Positions 1 to 12,160 of a DNA stretch of 64,000 bases are shown one piece after another (the first letter of the stretch is position 1; every line of letters begins with the position of its first letter). The stretch lies in the NCBI GenBank assembly GCA_035610835.1, contig CM069441.1:100251606-100315605 (forward strand). Direction: 5' to 3'. The stretch comes from Ophiura sarsii (lineage: Eukaryota; Echinodermata; Ophiuroidea; Amphilepidida; Ophiuridae). Under the pieces are notes generated by a model. It did no database searches. It worked only from the letters and a program-made list of their open reading frames with translations, and had not been told where the DNA came from. The translations under genes were made by a program, and so were the position numbers.

Positions 1-394
1 AAGGACTTAATCCTGGAAGATGTCTCCAACAAGTTGAGTGCCATGCAAAGGAAGATCATGATTTACATGGAGGATTGGTGGATATCCATTCTTACTCCTA
101 TTAACTATATGTGAGTTTGAACTCATTTGGATTTAAATGAGCATTAAAACAGGGTCAGAAATTTGAGAAGAATCCAAGAATCCATTCTCGCCGGTAAAGT
201 TCTGAGAATCCAAGTTGATTGTGGTATTCTATCTAATATGTTATTTTATGGAGGAAAATTCATAGATTCTCATCAAATCCTTGGCAATAATCTGAACTGA
301 ATGGATTCTTGCACCCTTGGAAAACATTTCTGCATTAATTGATTAATTAACCGTAACCCCAGTTTAGGGTTTTTGACTGATCCCAATTTTCGAG

Positions 395-720
395 GAAAAA
401 ACACCAGCTAAATCTCAGGGAACCTGCCGGGATTCGATCCAGGGACCCTCCGTTCTCAAGCCCCATGTCCCACCCACTAAGCCACGGCCCTCAGCTACTC
501 GTTGGCGCAGTGTACTGCGCTCACTATATAGGCTTGGTTGAATTGACTACATCATGATCATCGAAAAAGGAAGAAAAAATGGTACCATAACCCTAACCCC
601 GGTTTAGGGTTTTTGACCAAGACCACAATTTTCAAGGAAAAACACTCAGGGAATCTGCCAGGATTCGATTCGGGGACCCTCCGTTCTCAAGCCCCATATT
701 TTTTGTGTTTTTTTTCATTC
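395..720 (-). repeat. tRNA-derived SINE-like repeat, full plus partial copy
   Basis: Read on the minus strand, 520-420 has an A-box-like GTGGCTTAGTGGG and a B-box-like GGATCGAATCC, the internal RNA polymerase III promoter layout of tRNA-derived SINEs. A second, shorter copy of the gggaccctccgttctcaagc module lies at about 590-700. A related copy is at 46745-46975. TTAGGG-like motifs around it belong to the repeat and are not telomeric. Confidence 0.6.
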
Positions 721-859
721 TAAAATTTTGTAAATTTCATCACTATAAGTAACCCTAACCCTACTACACCACACGGCCAACCTGTTTTTATAACCTTGTG
801 TGCAAGTTTTGGGCTACAAAATGGACCCAGACTATATAACGAGGCGAATATACTGAGCC

Positions 860-1060
860 GAGGTGTAGTGCTCCCGTGGTGTAGTGGATTGGAAGCTGGG
901 CTTTGGTGCAGGAGGGCTTTGGTGCAGGAGGTCCGGGGTTCAAATCCCAGGGGAGCGGGGACATTCCTGGTGCATTTTGGGGTCGGAAAAAGAATCTGTT
1001 GCTGTGTGGTGTAGTAGGGTTAGGGTTAAGGAAAGGTTCAGGGTTTACCCACCCGGACCC
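860..1060 (+). repeat. tRNA-derived SINE-like repeat (second family)
   Basis: A-box-like gtggtgtagtggattgg and B-box-like GGTTCAAATCC around 873-945, followed by a gttgctgtgtggtgtagtag tail. Related copies lie at about 27860-28000 (+) and 19850-20030 (-). A short GGTTGCGCAAGG-like repeat patch follows at about 1115-1260. Confidence 0.55.
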
Positions 1061-2195
1061 AAGCGTGTACCTCAACACACCCTTACTAAAATGCAATCAT
1101 CAGCAAGGTGGTACCAGGTTGCGTAAGGTTGCGCACATTTGTCGCAAGGTTGTGGATGATTGCTGCAAGGTTGTGCAACCTTCTCAGAAGAACCAAACTG
1201 GTTGCGCAAGGTTGTATTTTTCCAAATTTATCCTTGCGCAAGGTTGCAGAATTGATTGCGATTTTTATAAGGGACACTGCCTAATTAAACAAAGAAAGAA
1301 ACATTTTGGCTAAGGTACCAAAAAAAGTCACCCTGTCCGGTTGTACAGGCAAACGAACCTCTCAGGTCGGGTCGGTCAGGCTTTTTTCCTTTCATGTTTT
1401 TTCTTGACCATATTTATTGTTTACTTTTTAAAAATCTGTAAATATTTGTTTACAATAACAAACAAAAGGGAAACAAATAATTAATTTCTAATACAATGGG
1501 CCTGTACAACAGGTTTTGTTTTTTCTTTTATCATGTTTATTGGGAAAGTAAACAAAATTGGGATATTCATTTGAATTTGCTGGCACCATCAAAAGCAATA
1601 ATAAAATATTTATATTTGTTATGCAAACTCAAACTTAAGTTTTTCACAAATTGAATTATGTTCCTTGATTCTGTTCTGACATTGGATTGGACGTAGAATA
1701 TTAAGTTGCTAGGGTATTTGTTGCATTTAAACAATGCCTTTATTAATGCTACAACCCATTTAAAAAAAAGTGAATATTAGGTAATTCAAACATTTGACCT
1801 GGACACAAAATAATCAATTTATAATAGTGTTAAGATGATTTCCCCTGCAGCTCAAAATAACCAATTTTTGTCTTCTCTTTTACAATGTTGATTTTAGGTT
1901 GCATTATAATAGATTGTTGTCAATCTCCAAATGGATGTGAATAACTGTCAAGCATTGGATATCTTACGAAGACAGATGGCCTGTACTCAGTGGGACACAG
2001 GGAGCAGGATGACCAAGGGATTCAATTTGCCTGAAGTGTGGATGGAACAGGGAACATGATGGCCAATAGACTTCACATTTGGATGTATGGATGGAATTAA
2101 CTATCTATCTATGTATATGTCTCATACATGTACATGTAGCTATATTCATGGCATTGGGCGATGCAGTGATGAAACTAGACTCTATAGAGACCTAA

Positions 2196-2895
2196 GGGAC
2201 CGTTCATTATTTATGGTGGAGGGGCGGTTGGGTAAACTATAGGGGGGGTCATGTAACTTTCATATGTTGATATAGGGGGGGTTATGTAACTTTTTATTCT
2301 TGAACAGGGGGGGGTTGTGTAAATTTGTTTAATAAAGATGGTGGTGATTGGAGTGATTTTAGAGGCTATTTTGGAGTGTAAATGCCATTTTTTTCTGCGC
2401 TTCGCGCATATTCTCTTAAAACCTATCGACTTCAAAAACTTTTACTATGAGACGACTTCTGGACAGCAAATCGACGATATGGTGGAAAAATATCTATATA
2501 ATCATCAACGGTCGAGGTTAGAGCCACAGGGTGTATAATGTTACAAAATCCAATTTCATGATTTAAAAATGTGATTTATTGCATGCTTTTTCACCTCATC
2601 TCTGCTTTGCACCAATGCTCACAAAAACAGAACATTTCACTGGATTATACGTTTCTGCTCAGAATGTTCTAACTTATTCGGGTTTCAAAGACTCACAAAA
2701 TCACCCAAAATGTATAAATATGAAGCCTGAAAAAATCCAACTCGCTACGCTCGCCATTACTAATTTCACACAATAAAAAGAAGGGGCATCAAAAAATTAT
2801 TGGCCGTTCAGATAGGGCACAAACAAAATTTGTATCCATGAACGTATCCATGAACAAAATTCCAATAACGACAGCCACAAGTTGATTTATTTCGG

Positions 2896-2926
<31 letters not shown>

Positions 2927-3063
2927 TTGTGTAAAAAGCTACTGGTTAGCAGGGGGGTCATGTAATTTTCAGTTTCAGCTGTAGGGGGGGTTAGGTAATT
3001 TTAACATACGAGTCTCAAATTTGTCCCAACCCCCCCTCCACCATAAATAATGAACGGTCCCTA
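2196..3063. mobile_element. TAA-flanked inverted-repeat element (PIF/Harbinger-like MITE)
   Basis: Inverted termini read GGGACCGTTCATTATTTATG on both ends, flanked by TAA at 2193-2195 and 3064-3066, fitting the 3-bp TWA target duplication of PIF/Harbinger elements. The interior has repeated poly-G blocks followed by GTGTAA/ATGTAA motifs, including a 28-bp G run at 2899-2926. No transposase is encoded. A truncated reverse copy lies at 9988-10230 and also ends in TAA. Confidence 0.7.
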
Positions 3064-4007
3064 AGTTTTTTAAGCTGCATACCATCAGCTGCTCTGATCA
3101 CTGAGGTATATATTGTTATATTATCTTATGTGTAAAAACTTTGAGCAAGGTTATACCAATTGTACATGTAGTATTGTAATGGGATGCCATCTTCTACAGT
3201 GAAATTTACTTGGTATTTTGTGTCGTGAGCAATTATCACTTCTAGTATCAAGGCAAAGGAAATAATAAATAGAGAGTCAGTACAAGTGAAGGAGGAGTAT
3301 CGATAATAAGGCCAGAACCAAACACAATTAGTCGGCTGTATGGTACAGCAATCAAGAAATGCTCTGCGCATGGTATTAAACAGTACCTGGACATAAATTT
3401 AGTTGATCAAGGAGTCACATGAGTCAATATTTGATTATTGGGTTTTGGCTTTGATTAAAAACACAAGTGGGGATGAAAAGGCTGGTTTTTGGTTTGGCAT
3501 CAGTTATAATTCAAACACAATGATGTTGTAGCTTTTAAAGGAGGGGTCCCGCAAGCACAACATTATTTAGCCAAAATTGCATAATTATATAGAACAAAAC
3601 TTCATACTATAATCAAAACAAAAAATGGTCGATCACAGCGTATACGATTCCCCAGCATCCCATGCGACTAGTGCGTATCATGCGTAACCGTGACATCAAG
3701 GGCACAGTAAAACTGGAAGATGTTACATACTTGTAAACAAATAAGTAATTGACCAATCGCGGCCCTACTCAACAAGACCATGCGCCACGTTGCGACTGTT
3801 TTGGAACGAACTGCATGCAAGGACACGCTCAACCTTTGTAATGATCACGAGCGCTCAGATCATGACGCTGTCGCTGTGATTGACAAATTTTGGTTTTGAT
3901 TATAGTAACAAAAACTAATAAAAACTGCCATATCTATCTCTCAATGTTCATGCAATTTTAAAAATTTGCGGTGATTGAAAGTCCCACTGTCGATGACTTC
4001 ATGGTCA

Positions 4008-4604
4008 GGCCTAAAAAAATTGTTTGATTGGCCTAACATGACAAAAACAAATAGGGTAGGTCGGTCGAGATTTTTTAAATTTTTTTATATATCACCTGCT
4101 TTGGGGACTTAAAATAGCCGAAAATGAAAGCAACCAGTCAGAAACTTTAATACTTGTGTTCAATTTTTATATTTATATATACAGGGCGAGTCCAAAAGAA
4201 GTTGTACGTGAATGAATATTTGTTTAAAAAAATACCAAACAAATTTGACAAACCAATGAGGCAACTTATTCCGCTTATATGACATAAGGCATCATTGAAA
4301 CCGATCAATTATATCAGGAGCTATGTCTGTTTTAATAAAAGAGACCCTTTTTTGATCGATTTCAATGATCCCTTTTGTGATATGCGCGGAATAAGTTGCT
4401 CTTTGAATACTTGCCTCATTGGTTTGTCAAATTTGTTTTGTCTATTTTTAAACAAATATTCATTCCCGTACACTTCTTTTTGACTCGTCCTGTATTTTAA
4501 AAAAATAAAAAATTTCCCCCTCAAAATAATAACAAATATTCAGGGTCAGTGATGTATTTAGGGTCGGTCGGGTTAGGCTAATCAAACTTTTATTTCTTTA
4601 GGCC
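4008..4604. mobile_element. GGCC(T/A)AAA inverted-repeat element, middle of the nest
   Basis: Left end GGCCTAAA followed by GTTTGATTGGCCTAAC; right end GTTAGGCTAATCAAAC followed by TTTAGGCC. Inside the ends are GGTCGGTCG motifs, shared with 10249-10619 and with many scattered fragments. No clear target duplication was found at this copy. Confidence 0.5.
4182..4492. mobile_element. mariner-type MITE, innermost of the nest
   Basis: Inverted termini start CAGGGCGAGTCCAAAAGAAG and end with its imperfect complement, flanked by TA on each side. The arms extend far inward, making a fold-back of about 310 bp. TA target and CAGGG ends are typical of Tc1/mariner-derived MITEs. Confidence 0.65.
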
Positions 4605-5691
4605 TTATAGCTTATTGCATGGTGCTCAAATTTACGCATGTGCATTGTATAACTATGACTTCATCGACAAAGGGATTTTTGATCGCCAAGAATTTTAAAA
4701 ATTGCATGTTGAAAGATGGTGGTTTTTATTCGTTTCTGTCATAAGTGTGGCGTTTTATTCTATACAATATAATACAAAAGTTGGGCTCAGTAGTTATTTT
4801 TCTAATATATATATAATGCAAAATGTTGTGCTTGCGGGACCCCTCCTTTAAGAATTAGCCTACTTGTTTCTTATTGTCAGAAAATGTAATACACTAAGTA
4901 GCAAGCCTCGATTTAAGGATATGTGGACTAGGAGCTACTTAGTTACTTTTCTGACCATAGTAGCTCTGGTCCTATACTTTGCTGTTCAAAATTTGAAAAC
5001 ATCGGGAGCTAAAACTTGGCAACCAGGTGTAAAAAACTCCTGGGCTCCCAGTTAAATATGGACACTCAATTTTCAGAGCAAAATTAAGGTTAAAAACTGT
5101 TAATAAATAAAGAGGACAAAATACCCTGTTAAAAGGGACCGCTCGGGTTTGGTCATGGACCTTCCCCCCCCCCCCCTCAAAATGACCGTATAATTCTGTA
5201 GACATTTTTCTGACAAGAAAAGAAATTGGGCCAGTATTCATTGGCATGAGAATATTTCCATCAATTTCTAACAATTGGATCTGTTGGACCTGTAGAACAG
5301 GGTTTCTTTTTTTCCAGCTTCTAAGGATTACCAAAAAATACTTGCCTTGATCTATGAGCAAACTGACCACTCGGGTTTGGTCGCCGGGTTTTCTAGTTTT
5401 TTTTATTTGAAAATATAAAAATAATTGGCTCCATTGGGCCTGTAGAACAGGGGTTTTTTTTGGTGCCTAACAGATGTTGTCGTTGAACAAGTTTCTAAGA
5501 TGGTATACTGTAAAAGTGGACATTTTTGCGAGTAAGTTTAGCGCTTCGCAAATTTGGAAAAAGTGTGCTTGTTTTTATATTTGTGATGTTGAGGTTCCTT
5601 AAATAGACATACATACAAAAGGAATATATTCGTGCATTTTTCTTTTTGCGCTTGCTGATCTTAGCGCAAGAAAATTTCCACTTTTACAGTA

Positions 5692-5878
5692 GTTGGATTA
5701 GTTCCAAATTGGTGAATTACAGCAGCAAATTAATACAGAAGGACGCAGGCGCACATAAAGCGCACTGTGCATTATGTGTGATGCGTTAATGCGACCAAAT
5801 CCATGTACATTAATTTTTTTACTTTTGCGCGGAGAGATAAAAAACAAATATTTCTTGCCAATTTGGAACTGATTAAAC
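5692..5878. mobile_element. AGTTCCAAATTGG-family MITE, copy 1
   Basis: Starts near AGTTCCAAATTGG and ends CCAATTTGGAACTGATTAAA. Same family as 18501-18729, 42655-42875 and 53275-53341. The middle contains a GCGCAC/GTGC-rich segment shared with the other long copies. Confidence 0.6.
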
Positions 5879-5927
5879 ATTAAACCATAATAAACAGCAA
5901 AAAAAAGAAGAAATAAAGAAAATCGGC

Positions 5928-6026
5928 ATAATTCTGTTATACCCTTCACACCAACATCGATTAGTATGCGTCGTTCTTAAAAATCACGCACTACGAATAC
6001 CCCTGTGAAGGGTATAACAGAATTAC
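5928..6026. mobile_element. short hairpin element, AATTCTGTTATACCC family, copy 1
   Basis: Inverted ends TAATTCTGTTATACCCTTCA about 55 bp apart form a strong hairpin. A second copy with the same ends lies at 45195-45300. Too short to encode anything; likely a minimal MITE. Confidence 0.55.
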
Positions 6027-7268
6027 TCCAGAAAATCTGTTAATTTTAAGACATGTGACATTCCATATTAATGCACGGGATGAGAGTGGTGGCAAATTGT
6101 ATCACAGTTATTTTATAACTACAATGTATTATATCTTGAGATGACAGATCAGGTTAACTTGTCAGGTCCATTTACCTGAAAGATCATTTTGCTATAGAAC
6201 AGGGTGGTTTTTTGTCGCCTTATGGCCAACACACCAATTAGAAACTCATGGCGTTGGACCAGTGTGATTGGGCCTAATGATAGATAGAATTCAAACCGAC
6301 AATGTTTGGCCGTATAATGATTTACATAATTTTAATGGTTAATTTGTTATTTGTAACAGAGTGCAAACAATAAAAATTGGGAATAATACTTGTGATTGTT
6401 GGTTTCTTTTGTTTAAGAAGTTATTCAATGCATGTGCCTGTGTCTGGTCTATTAGGTTGAGTTTAAGTTCATTATGTTCACTATACTTTGTTCAGTATAG
6501 GCAAGACTTGTGAATTAATCCACACACAAAATAAATTCTAACTGTGGCGTGTATATTTTAATGTTCGCATGCAGCAGGATTATCATAAGCAACTGCGCAC
6601 AATGCATGATGCACAATTACGTCCATATTAATAGATGAGTTAACAAGAAGGAATTATTTTTGTGCGAATAAATACAATCACAATTGTTGTCTTTTGTGTA
6701 CTGAACAAACTATATGGTATTTAAATCAAGATTTTGGGATGATGTCACTGCATACCTTGCCTGCCAATGCCATTTGATATGGGTGCAATATTATTCTGAA
6801 AGTGCAATCACTTAAAAAACTTTGGGGGTTGGTACCGTCACAAATTTCAGACATTTTAGTATTAAATGAAAGGTGACAAAATAAAACTGTGCAACAGACC
6901 AACCCTACCTGGAGAGGTCCACCCCTGAACAGTTTTTTCCTCAAAAATCATCTGAAATATTGCAAACCTTTGATGTTTGACCAACAATATAAGCAAGATT
7001 GTAGATGTCAATGATCTTAATGAAATCCTTTCAATTCAATTCTTTTTATTTACTGTGATCCACTTCACGCAATAAAAATATGATTACTCATCTCGAGGGG
7101 GGTTGGAACTCACCAGTGTGGTGACGAATGAGAGTCAATAATTTGACTTGGATTTGTCAAATAATTTCTTTATTTTTGGTGGACTAAAGTTACCCTGCCT
7201 TGGGTCATCCCAGTTCTACGGTAACTAGCATCTACATGCACATTTATTTTTTAAATAGTCTTGATATA

Positions 7269-7483
7269 GAGTAAAGTTGCCAGTTTTCGGTCAGCGCCTA
7301 TTTTCGGTCACTTTCGCCAAAATTGTGTAATTGCATCGGTCGTCGTAATTTTAAAGCAATACCGGGCATCAACTATGCGGCGGTTTTCTAGCCGTCAGTT
7401 TATAACGACGAGGTCATTTTGATTACACGATTTGGGCGAAGTGACCGAAAATAGGCGCTGACCGAAAACTGGCGACTTTACCC
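7269..7483. mobile_element. TA-flanked MITE with ~48-bp near-perfect inverted repeats
   Basis: The left arm (GTAAAGTTGCCAGTTTTCGG, then GTCAGCGCCTATTTTCGGTC) is repeated in inverted form at the right end with about two differences. TA flanks at 7267-7268 and 7484-7485. Confidence 0.65.
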
Positions 7484-9650
7484 TATTGTAAAACAACTTA
7501 ATTATGCTAGCAATTTAATTTCACTAGGAGATCAATTAAATTGCCACCAATTATCATGATTATATTATATAGGACGATGATACAAATTAGTGAAATTAAA
7601 TTGCTGCAAAATGTTGACAAAATGATAATTCGCTAAATTAAGTTCCTGAGAAATTAAACTGTTTTACAGTATTATCATTTGATTTGCGTCATTTTCATTA
7701 TTGTCATAATTTGGTTTTGACGATGGTGAGTGATCGGTGATTCTCACAAGATCCGTCCCTCATCTGCAATGTCATTGTTCACTCTAAAAGGCTTCCCTAT
7801 TGACCTTTGTAAAGATGAAATGCATCTTTTGTGGGGATATTTTGAGACCAAACAGCAGCATTGTCACTGTTGATGCCCATATCATAAATCTTAAGCAGAC
7901 TATGTTGATGTTTCTTGATGTTTTTTCTTGATTGATTTCAAGTATGGCAATTGACCCTGCAAAAAGTGCATTTCGGTGAATTTTCATCTTTTTTTCAAAA
8001 TGCTGGCAGGTGAAAGCAATCACATAGGAAATATGACCAGGTCAAGTCAAACACAGGTATACAATAGGCATCAAGGTAAAGATGATGAAAGTTGGATAAC
8101 TAATGATTTTGGAGGACTGAATGCTGTCATCATTTATTTCTCCAACTACACTGTGTGAGATCCATGTCAGTTGAAGGGGTTCGTGAGGCTGGTTCACTCA
8201 GTGCATGATTTGGTACAGATAAGCTGATTGCAAGATGCTCGTCTCATTTCTGAAAATAAAAAACAAAACGAGAAATTATATTTGTGGCAATTTTAATGTC
8301 TGGATGCCCTTACTGACAAAAAAACCACCCTGTTCTATTGGCCCGACCGACCCATTCTTTAGAAATCGGTGAACAAATGTTCACATGCAGATGAATACAG
8401 ACCCAAATATTTGGAGTTCCTTTATTTTTTGGGCTTGTCAAAATTCAATAAGTTTTTTTACAGATTTGTAAACATTTTATGGTCATTTTCAATTCAAGGG
8501 GATAAAAGTTTAAAAAACACACTGACAAAACACCTGACCAACCGACCCATCCTGAGGGTCTGTTTAGTACAGGAAACCCATTCGTTGGTGTGTTTTTTTC
8601 TTTTCTTTTTTTCTCCTTAGGATGGGGACAGATAGTGAAACATGCAAAATACCCTATGATGAATAATACCAACTGATGACAAATATCACTAAGTATGATT
8701 TGTTGTACTAGGGGTCCGTTTACACGTAAAACAGGGTTTATTTTTTTGTTGTCACAATGTAAAAAGAATCGAGTAGCAAAACCCTAACCCTAATCTCATT
8801 GCGCAATCACGCAAAGGTCAAAATCTTTTTTGAGCGTGATCCGTTAGCGTGATACACTATCTGCTGGGTGATACACAATCTGCTGGACTCCGTACATGGT
8901 AGACTGGGTTCGATTCCTGGGGCGGCACACACCATTTTTACTGTCCTTATTCGTTCCGTGTCTCCCTACGTTAGCTTTATTGCAACACCCCATATGAGGG
9001 GTTGGGGTGAAGCCTTCAATTCTATAACAAACTAGCTTTTGATATCCCTCGGCCCAGCACAAGTGCCCATAATTGAACTATTAAAAAGTGAAGCTTAGTC
9101 AGTGCTTACTTACAATCCAGCCATCAGCTAGGTCAATGTGTTCCTGTCGAGACTACACCACCAGTACCACTCCAGAACAGACGATGGATGGAATGAACAC
9201 TGTAACCATGGACTTGCGAACTGAATTGAATACAATGACGGCTGATCACAGATGGTTTTGACTATCTGTGGGCTGATACACCATGGCCGTATGCGGTATC
9301 ACGGCGTATGGTTGAAGAAATGTGTTCAAAATGTCTCCGTATTTCATATCAAATATCTACATGCCACGGTAAAACCAAATACAAAATAACGTCTATAGTA
9401 CTCAAATCAACACTCGTTGAGTAATAGATATGTGATAATTGTACTTTTAAGTGGATTTGCAGAGCAAGTTTAGTTGTTCATTTCGTTTCATTTCACTTCA
9501 TGGGAGTCGCCATTTGTTTACATTGTATTCTCGCGGAAACACGAAAATGGTTAACATCGATAACGCGAGATTTCAATTCGGCAGTGTTGCAAGTCTGTTT
9601 ATTTTTTTCCGCCCGATGCCATAAAAAATCTGACCTACCCCCCCTGGGAC

Positions 9651-9970
9651 AGTGATCTTTCCAGGGGGCGCCCTCTATTCATGATTTTTTTTAGAAAGTA
9701 GATTTTCTTGTAGATTTACATTTCTGACCATAAATATATTCTGAGTTACAGAACGATACGATTCCTAATACTTCAAAATCATGGTTTAAAGAGTGAAAAT
9801 CTTAAACGGTCAGGTCTGCGCGACAACTTATTTTCACTCTTAATTCACTCTAAAACCATGATTTTAATGTGAATTAGGAATCGTATCGCTCGGTAACCCA
9901 GAATATATTTATGATTTATGATCAGAAATGTAAATCTGCAAGAAAATCTACTTTCTAGAAAACCATGAAT
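9651..9970. mobile_element. TTAA-type palindromic MITE, copy 1 (ends truncated)
   Basis: Matches the copies at 28169-28499 and 54651-55023: ccaggggg/gcgccctctattcatga, then AGATTTTCTTG, a CGATACGATTCC core and inverted arms. Outer ends are missing. The right side runs directly into a truncated copy of the 2196-3063 element, so two broken elements are fused here. Confidence 0.6.
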
Positions 9971-9987
9971 AGATTGTTGATGATTGT

Positions 9988-10230
9988 TTTTGAAGTCGAT
10001 AGGTTTAAGAAAATATGCGCGAAGCGCAGAAAAAAAGGCATTTACACTCCAAAATAGCCTCTAAAATCACCCCAATCACCACCATCTTTATAGTTTATAA
10101 AAAGTTACACAACCCCCCCTGTTTAAGAATAAAAAGTTACATAACCCCCACTATTTCAACATATGAAAGTTACATGACCCCCCCTATAGTTTACCCAACC
10201 CCCCCTCCAGCATAAATAATGAACGGTCCC
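9988..10230. mobile_element. truncated reverse copy of the 2196-3063 element
   Basis: From GAAGTCGATAGGTTTAAGAA to the terminal GAACGGTCCC followed by TAA, this is the reverse complement of 2196-2445 with modest divergence. It includes the GTTACACAACCCCCCC-type blocks. Confidence 0.65.
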
Positions 10231-10248
10231 TAACCAAGCTATACATAA

Positions 10249-10619
10249 GGCCAAAAAAAAAAAATTGTTATATTGGCGTAACCCGCCCGACCCTAAAAAT
10301 ACGCCCGACCCTACACTTTTTCTTTTTTTTTCAGTGAAAAAAAAAAAAAAAAAACCAACCGACCGACCCTAAAAAATAAAAAAATGAAAAAAATAAATGT
10401 TTTTTCTCTAACGAAATACGACGGTGCTCCTCGAATAAACGGAAATTCCTTCCGAAAACGGAAGTATAAACATTGTGATCATCATGGCAGCGACATTGTT
10501 CAAAAACAGCTGCTAAAAAATTAAAAAAAACAAAAAAAACAAAAACAAAAATCCCTACCTACCTACCCTATTTTTGTTCAGCCCGTTACGCCAATATAAC
10601 AACAACAAAAATTTTGGCC
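10249..10619. mobile_element. TAA-flanked element with GGCCAAAA inverted ends
   Basis: Left end GGCCAAAAA then TTGTTATATTGGCGTAAC; right end GTTACGCCAATATAACAA then TTTTGGCC. TAA lies at 10246-10248 and 10620-10622. The interior has CCGACCGACCC motifs and A-rich tracts. PIF/Harbinger-like by target size; no transposase. Confidence 0.6.
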
Positions 10620-10744
10620 TAAGTAGCATACAGATTCTTTGGACACTAAATATGATATATCTGAAGCAAAAGTTTTATCAATTTTATTCAGAAAATTAAA
10701 CAATACTGAACAAAAATATGATGTGATGCCGCCTCACTCACTCA

Positions 10745-11147
10745 GACTCAGATCTACATCTACATCTATGCATCTACATCTATGCAACTACTCGTCAACG
10801 CCTTTCAGCAACTAGACAAGGTATCCCTGGAACCTAGGAATACATACATGAGCGTACAGACACAGACCGGGATGATCCCCTACTCTTTACGAAGGAGTCT
10901 GTGACCTTTTAACATGCTCGGGGATAGCTCTTCCGATACACGGGACCAACATTTCTACGTACCTTCCGAAGCACGATCGATGCGCCATGAACATGCCAAC
11001 TTCAGTCTGCACGGTCTGAAGGATGCATGGGGACGAGGCTGTGTTGGTGTATCGTTTTGAACTCTCACTCAAACGATCCACCAACAGAACTACGGTGCGC
11101 AGCAGTGTACGACGCTCTAGTCTAACCGACTGCGCCACCTCGCCCCA
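10745..11147 (-). repeat. tRNA-derived SINE (GGCGCAGTCGGTTAGAG type), minus copy
   Basis: On the minus strand it starts tggggcgaggtggcgcagtc, has A-box and B-box-like motifs, a conserved body with cgggatgatcccggtctg-like palindromic segments, and a tail of short GTAGAT repeats. It is highly similar to 41705-42082 (+). Partial copies lie at 25950-26050 and at the right edge of the window. Confidence 0.75.
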
Positions 11148-11592
11148 TCACAAATCAGTGTCAGTGCTTTCAATCATTTCATGTATTGTAATTGTATGTA
11201 GCTCTCAGTCAGACCAAAGGAGTTATTATGAGGGCTATAAAAGTATAATGATTCAGAGCTAAATAAGAAGGAGGCCTCTCTCTCGGGAGCGTATAGCCGG
11301 CAAAGCCTAAATAAATATATTATTTTTAAGCTTAATACAATCATGCAATGTTTTTACATGCACTTCAATTAGGCCTAATAATTTTAAGCTTTTTTGTTAA
11401 AAAAGAAGTGTTTTTCAAGAAATACGCAGGGAAATACTCACTATCTTCTACTCTCAAATTAACCGTGAAGTTTATATATTAACAATTTGAACTATTTACA
11501 AACACAGTGACAGTCAAGGTGTACAAACTTCTCATAAATTCCTCTGATTTAATTTTTGATTCGGCGAATTCTGTCACTCTGCGACGTTTACA

Positions 11593-12160
11593 ATTATTTT
11601 CTAAAATCGCCCAGCTCTAACGAAAATAAACCATTTTCCATCGAGCATACCCCCCTCCCACCCCTCTGAAAGGAAAACATCATTATACAAACCAAACATG
11701 CGGGAAACGCTGCCCATCTACGACGGCTGCGGACGACTACGGACTAGGTGACAGGATGGATAGACAAAGAACAAATACTTGAGACATACCTTATAAATCC
11801 TTATGCGTATGACAATGTCTAAATAAAACTTTACCAACATCCTGTTTATATGTAACACGAGTAAAGTTGTTATCTCATCTGAATAATCATCAATTAAAAA
11901 GCACCGGTTCTGTGGAGCTAAGTTTTTAAGCAGAGATTCTCAAATGCAGCTAAGCAGTGAGAAGGTTAATCCATGATCAAGAGCCAGTCCTACTCTGTCA
12001 AGAACAAAAACAAATTTAAAATTTAAAAGCCGTCCGCACTGAGTCGTAAGATGACAGTCAATGGCACCTCCCTAATCTGTATTAGGACTTCCCGCCACCG
12101 AGTGACCCTGCATACTTATGCACAGAGGGGTCATCCACGGGGTCATGCACCGAAGGAAAA
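11593..12160. mobile_element. short member of a shared-terminus element pair (E1)
   Basis: Its first 145 bp (11593-11737) match 12165-12309 with one difference. Its last about 143 bp (12018-12160) match 17216-17358 exactly. The roughly 280 bp between are not found in the longer element. TTACA flanks it at 11588-11592 and 12161-12165. No coding capacity and no inverted ends longer than a few bases. Confidence 0.55.

Larger units (their letters stand above)
1..1940 (+). other. possible 3'-terminal exons of an unidentified gene (partial)
   Basis: Bases 1-110 are open in frame 1 and read KDLILEDVSNKLSAMQRKIM, then a MEDWW stretch, ending at a strong donor (gtgagt at 111). A polypyrimidine-rich acceptor ends at 1897. 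If joined, the split codon becomes Met and the frame continues LHYNRLLSISKWM to a TGA at 1938-1940. The phases agree across the junction and the peptide looks protein-like. I recognise no family, and both pieces are short enough for chance. If real, the gene continues off the left edge. The intervening 1.8 kb holds SINE-like repeats. Confidence 0.25.
3539..4847. mobile_element. TTAA-flanked inverted-repeat element, outermost of a triple nest
   Basis: Termini are 26-bp inverted repeats starting AGGAGGGGTCCCGCAAGCAC, with TTAA immediately outside each end (3535-3538 and 4848-4851). Sub-terminal arms also match in inverted orientation (about 3940-4000 against 4660-4720). The centre is occupied by another inverted-repeat element (4008-4604), which contains a third (4182-4492). 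TTAA flanks resemble piggyBac or Kolobok target sites. No coding capacity. Confidence 0.65.

Noticed and set aside
740..770. Telomere-like CCCTAA repeats
   Set aside because: Only two or three units at each place (also 590, 8780, 46757), always inside the SINE-like repeats.
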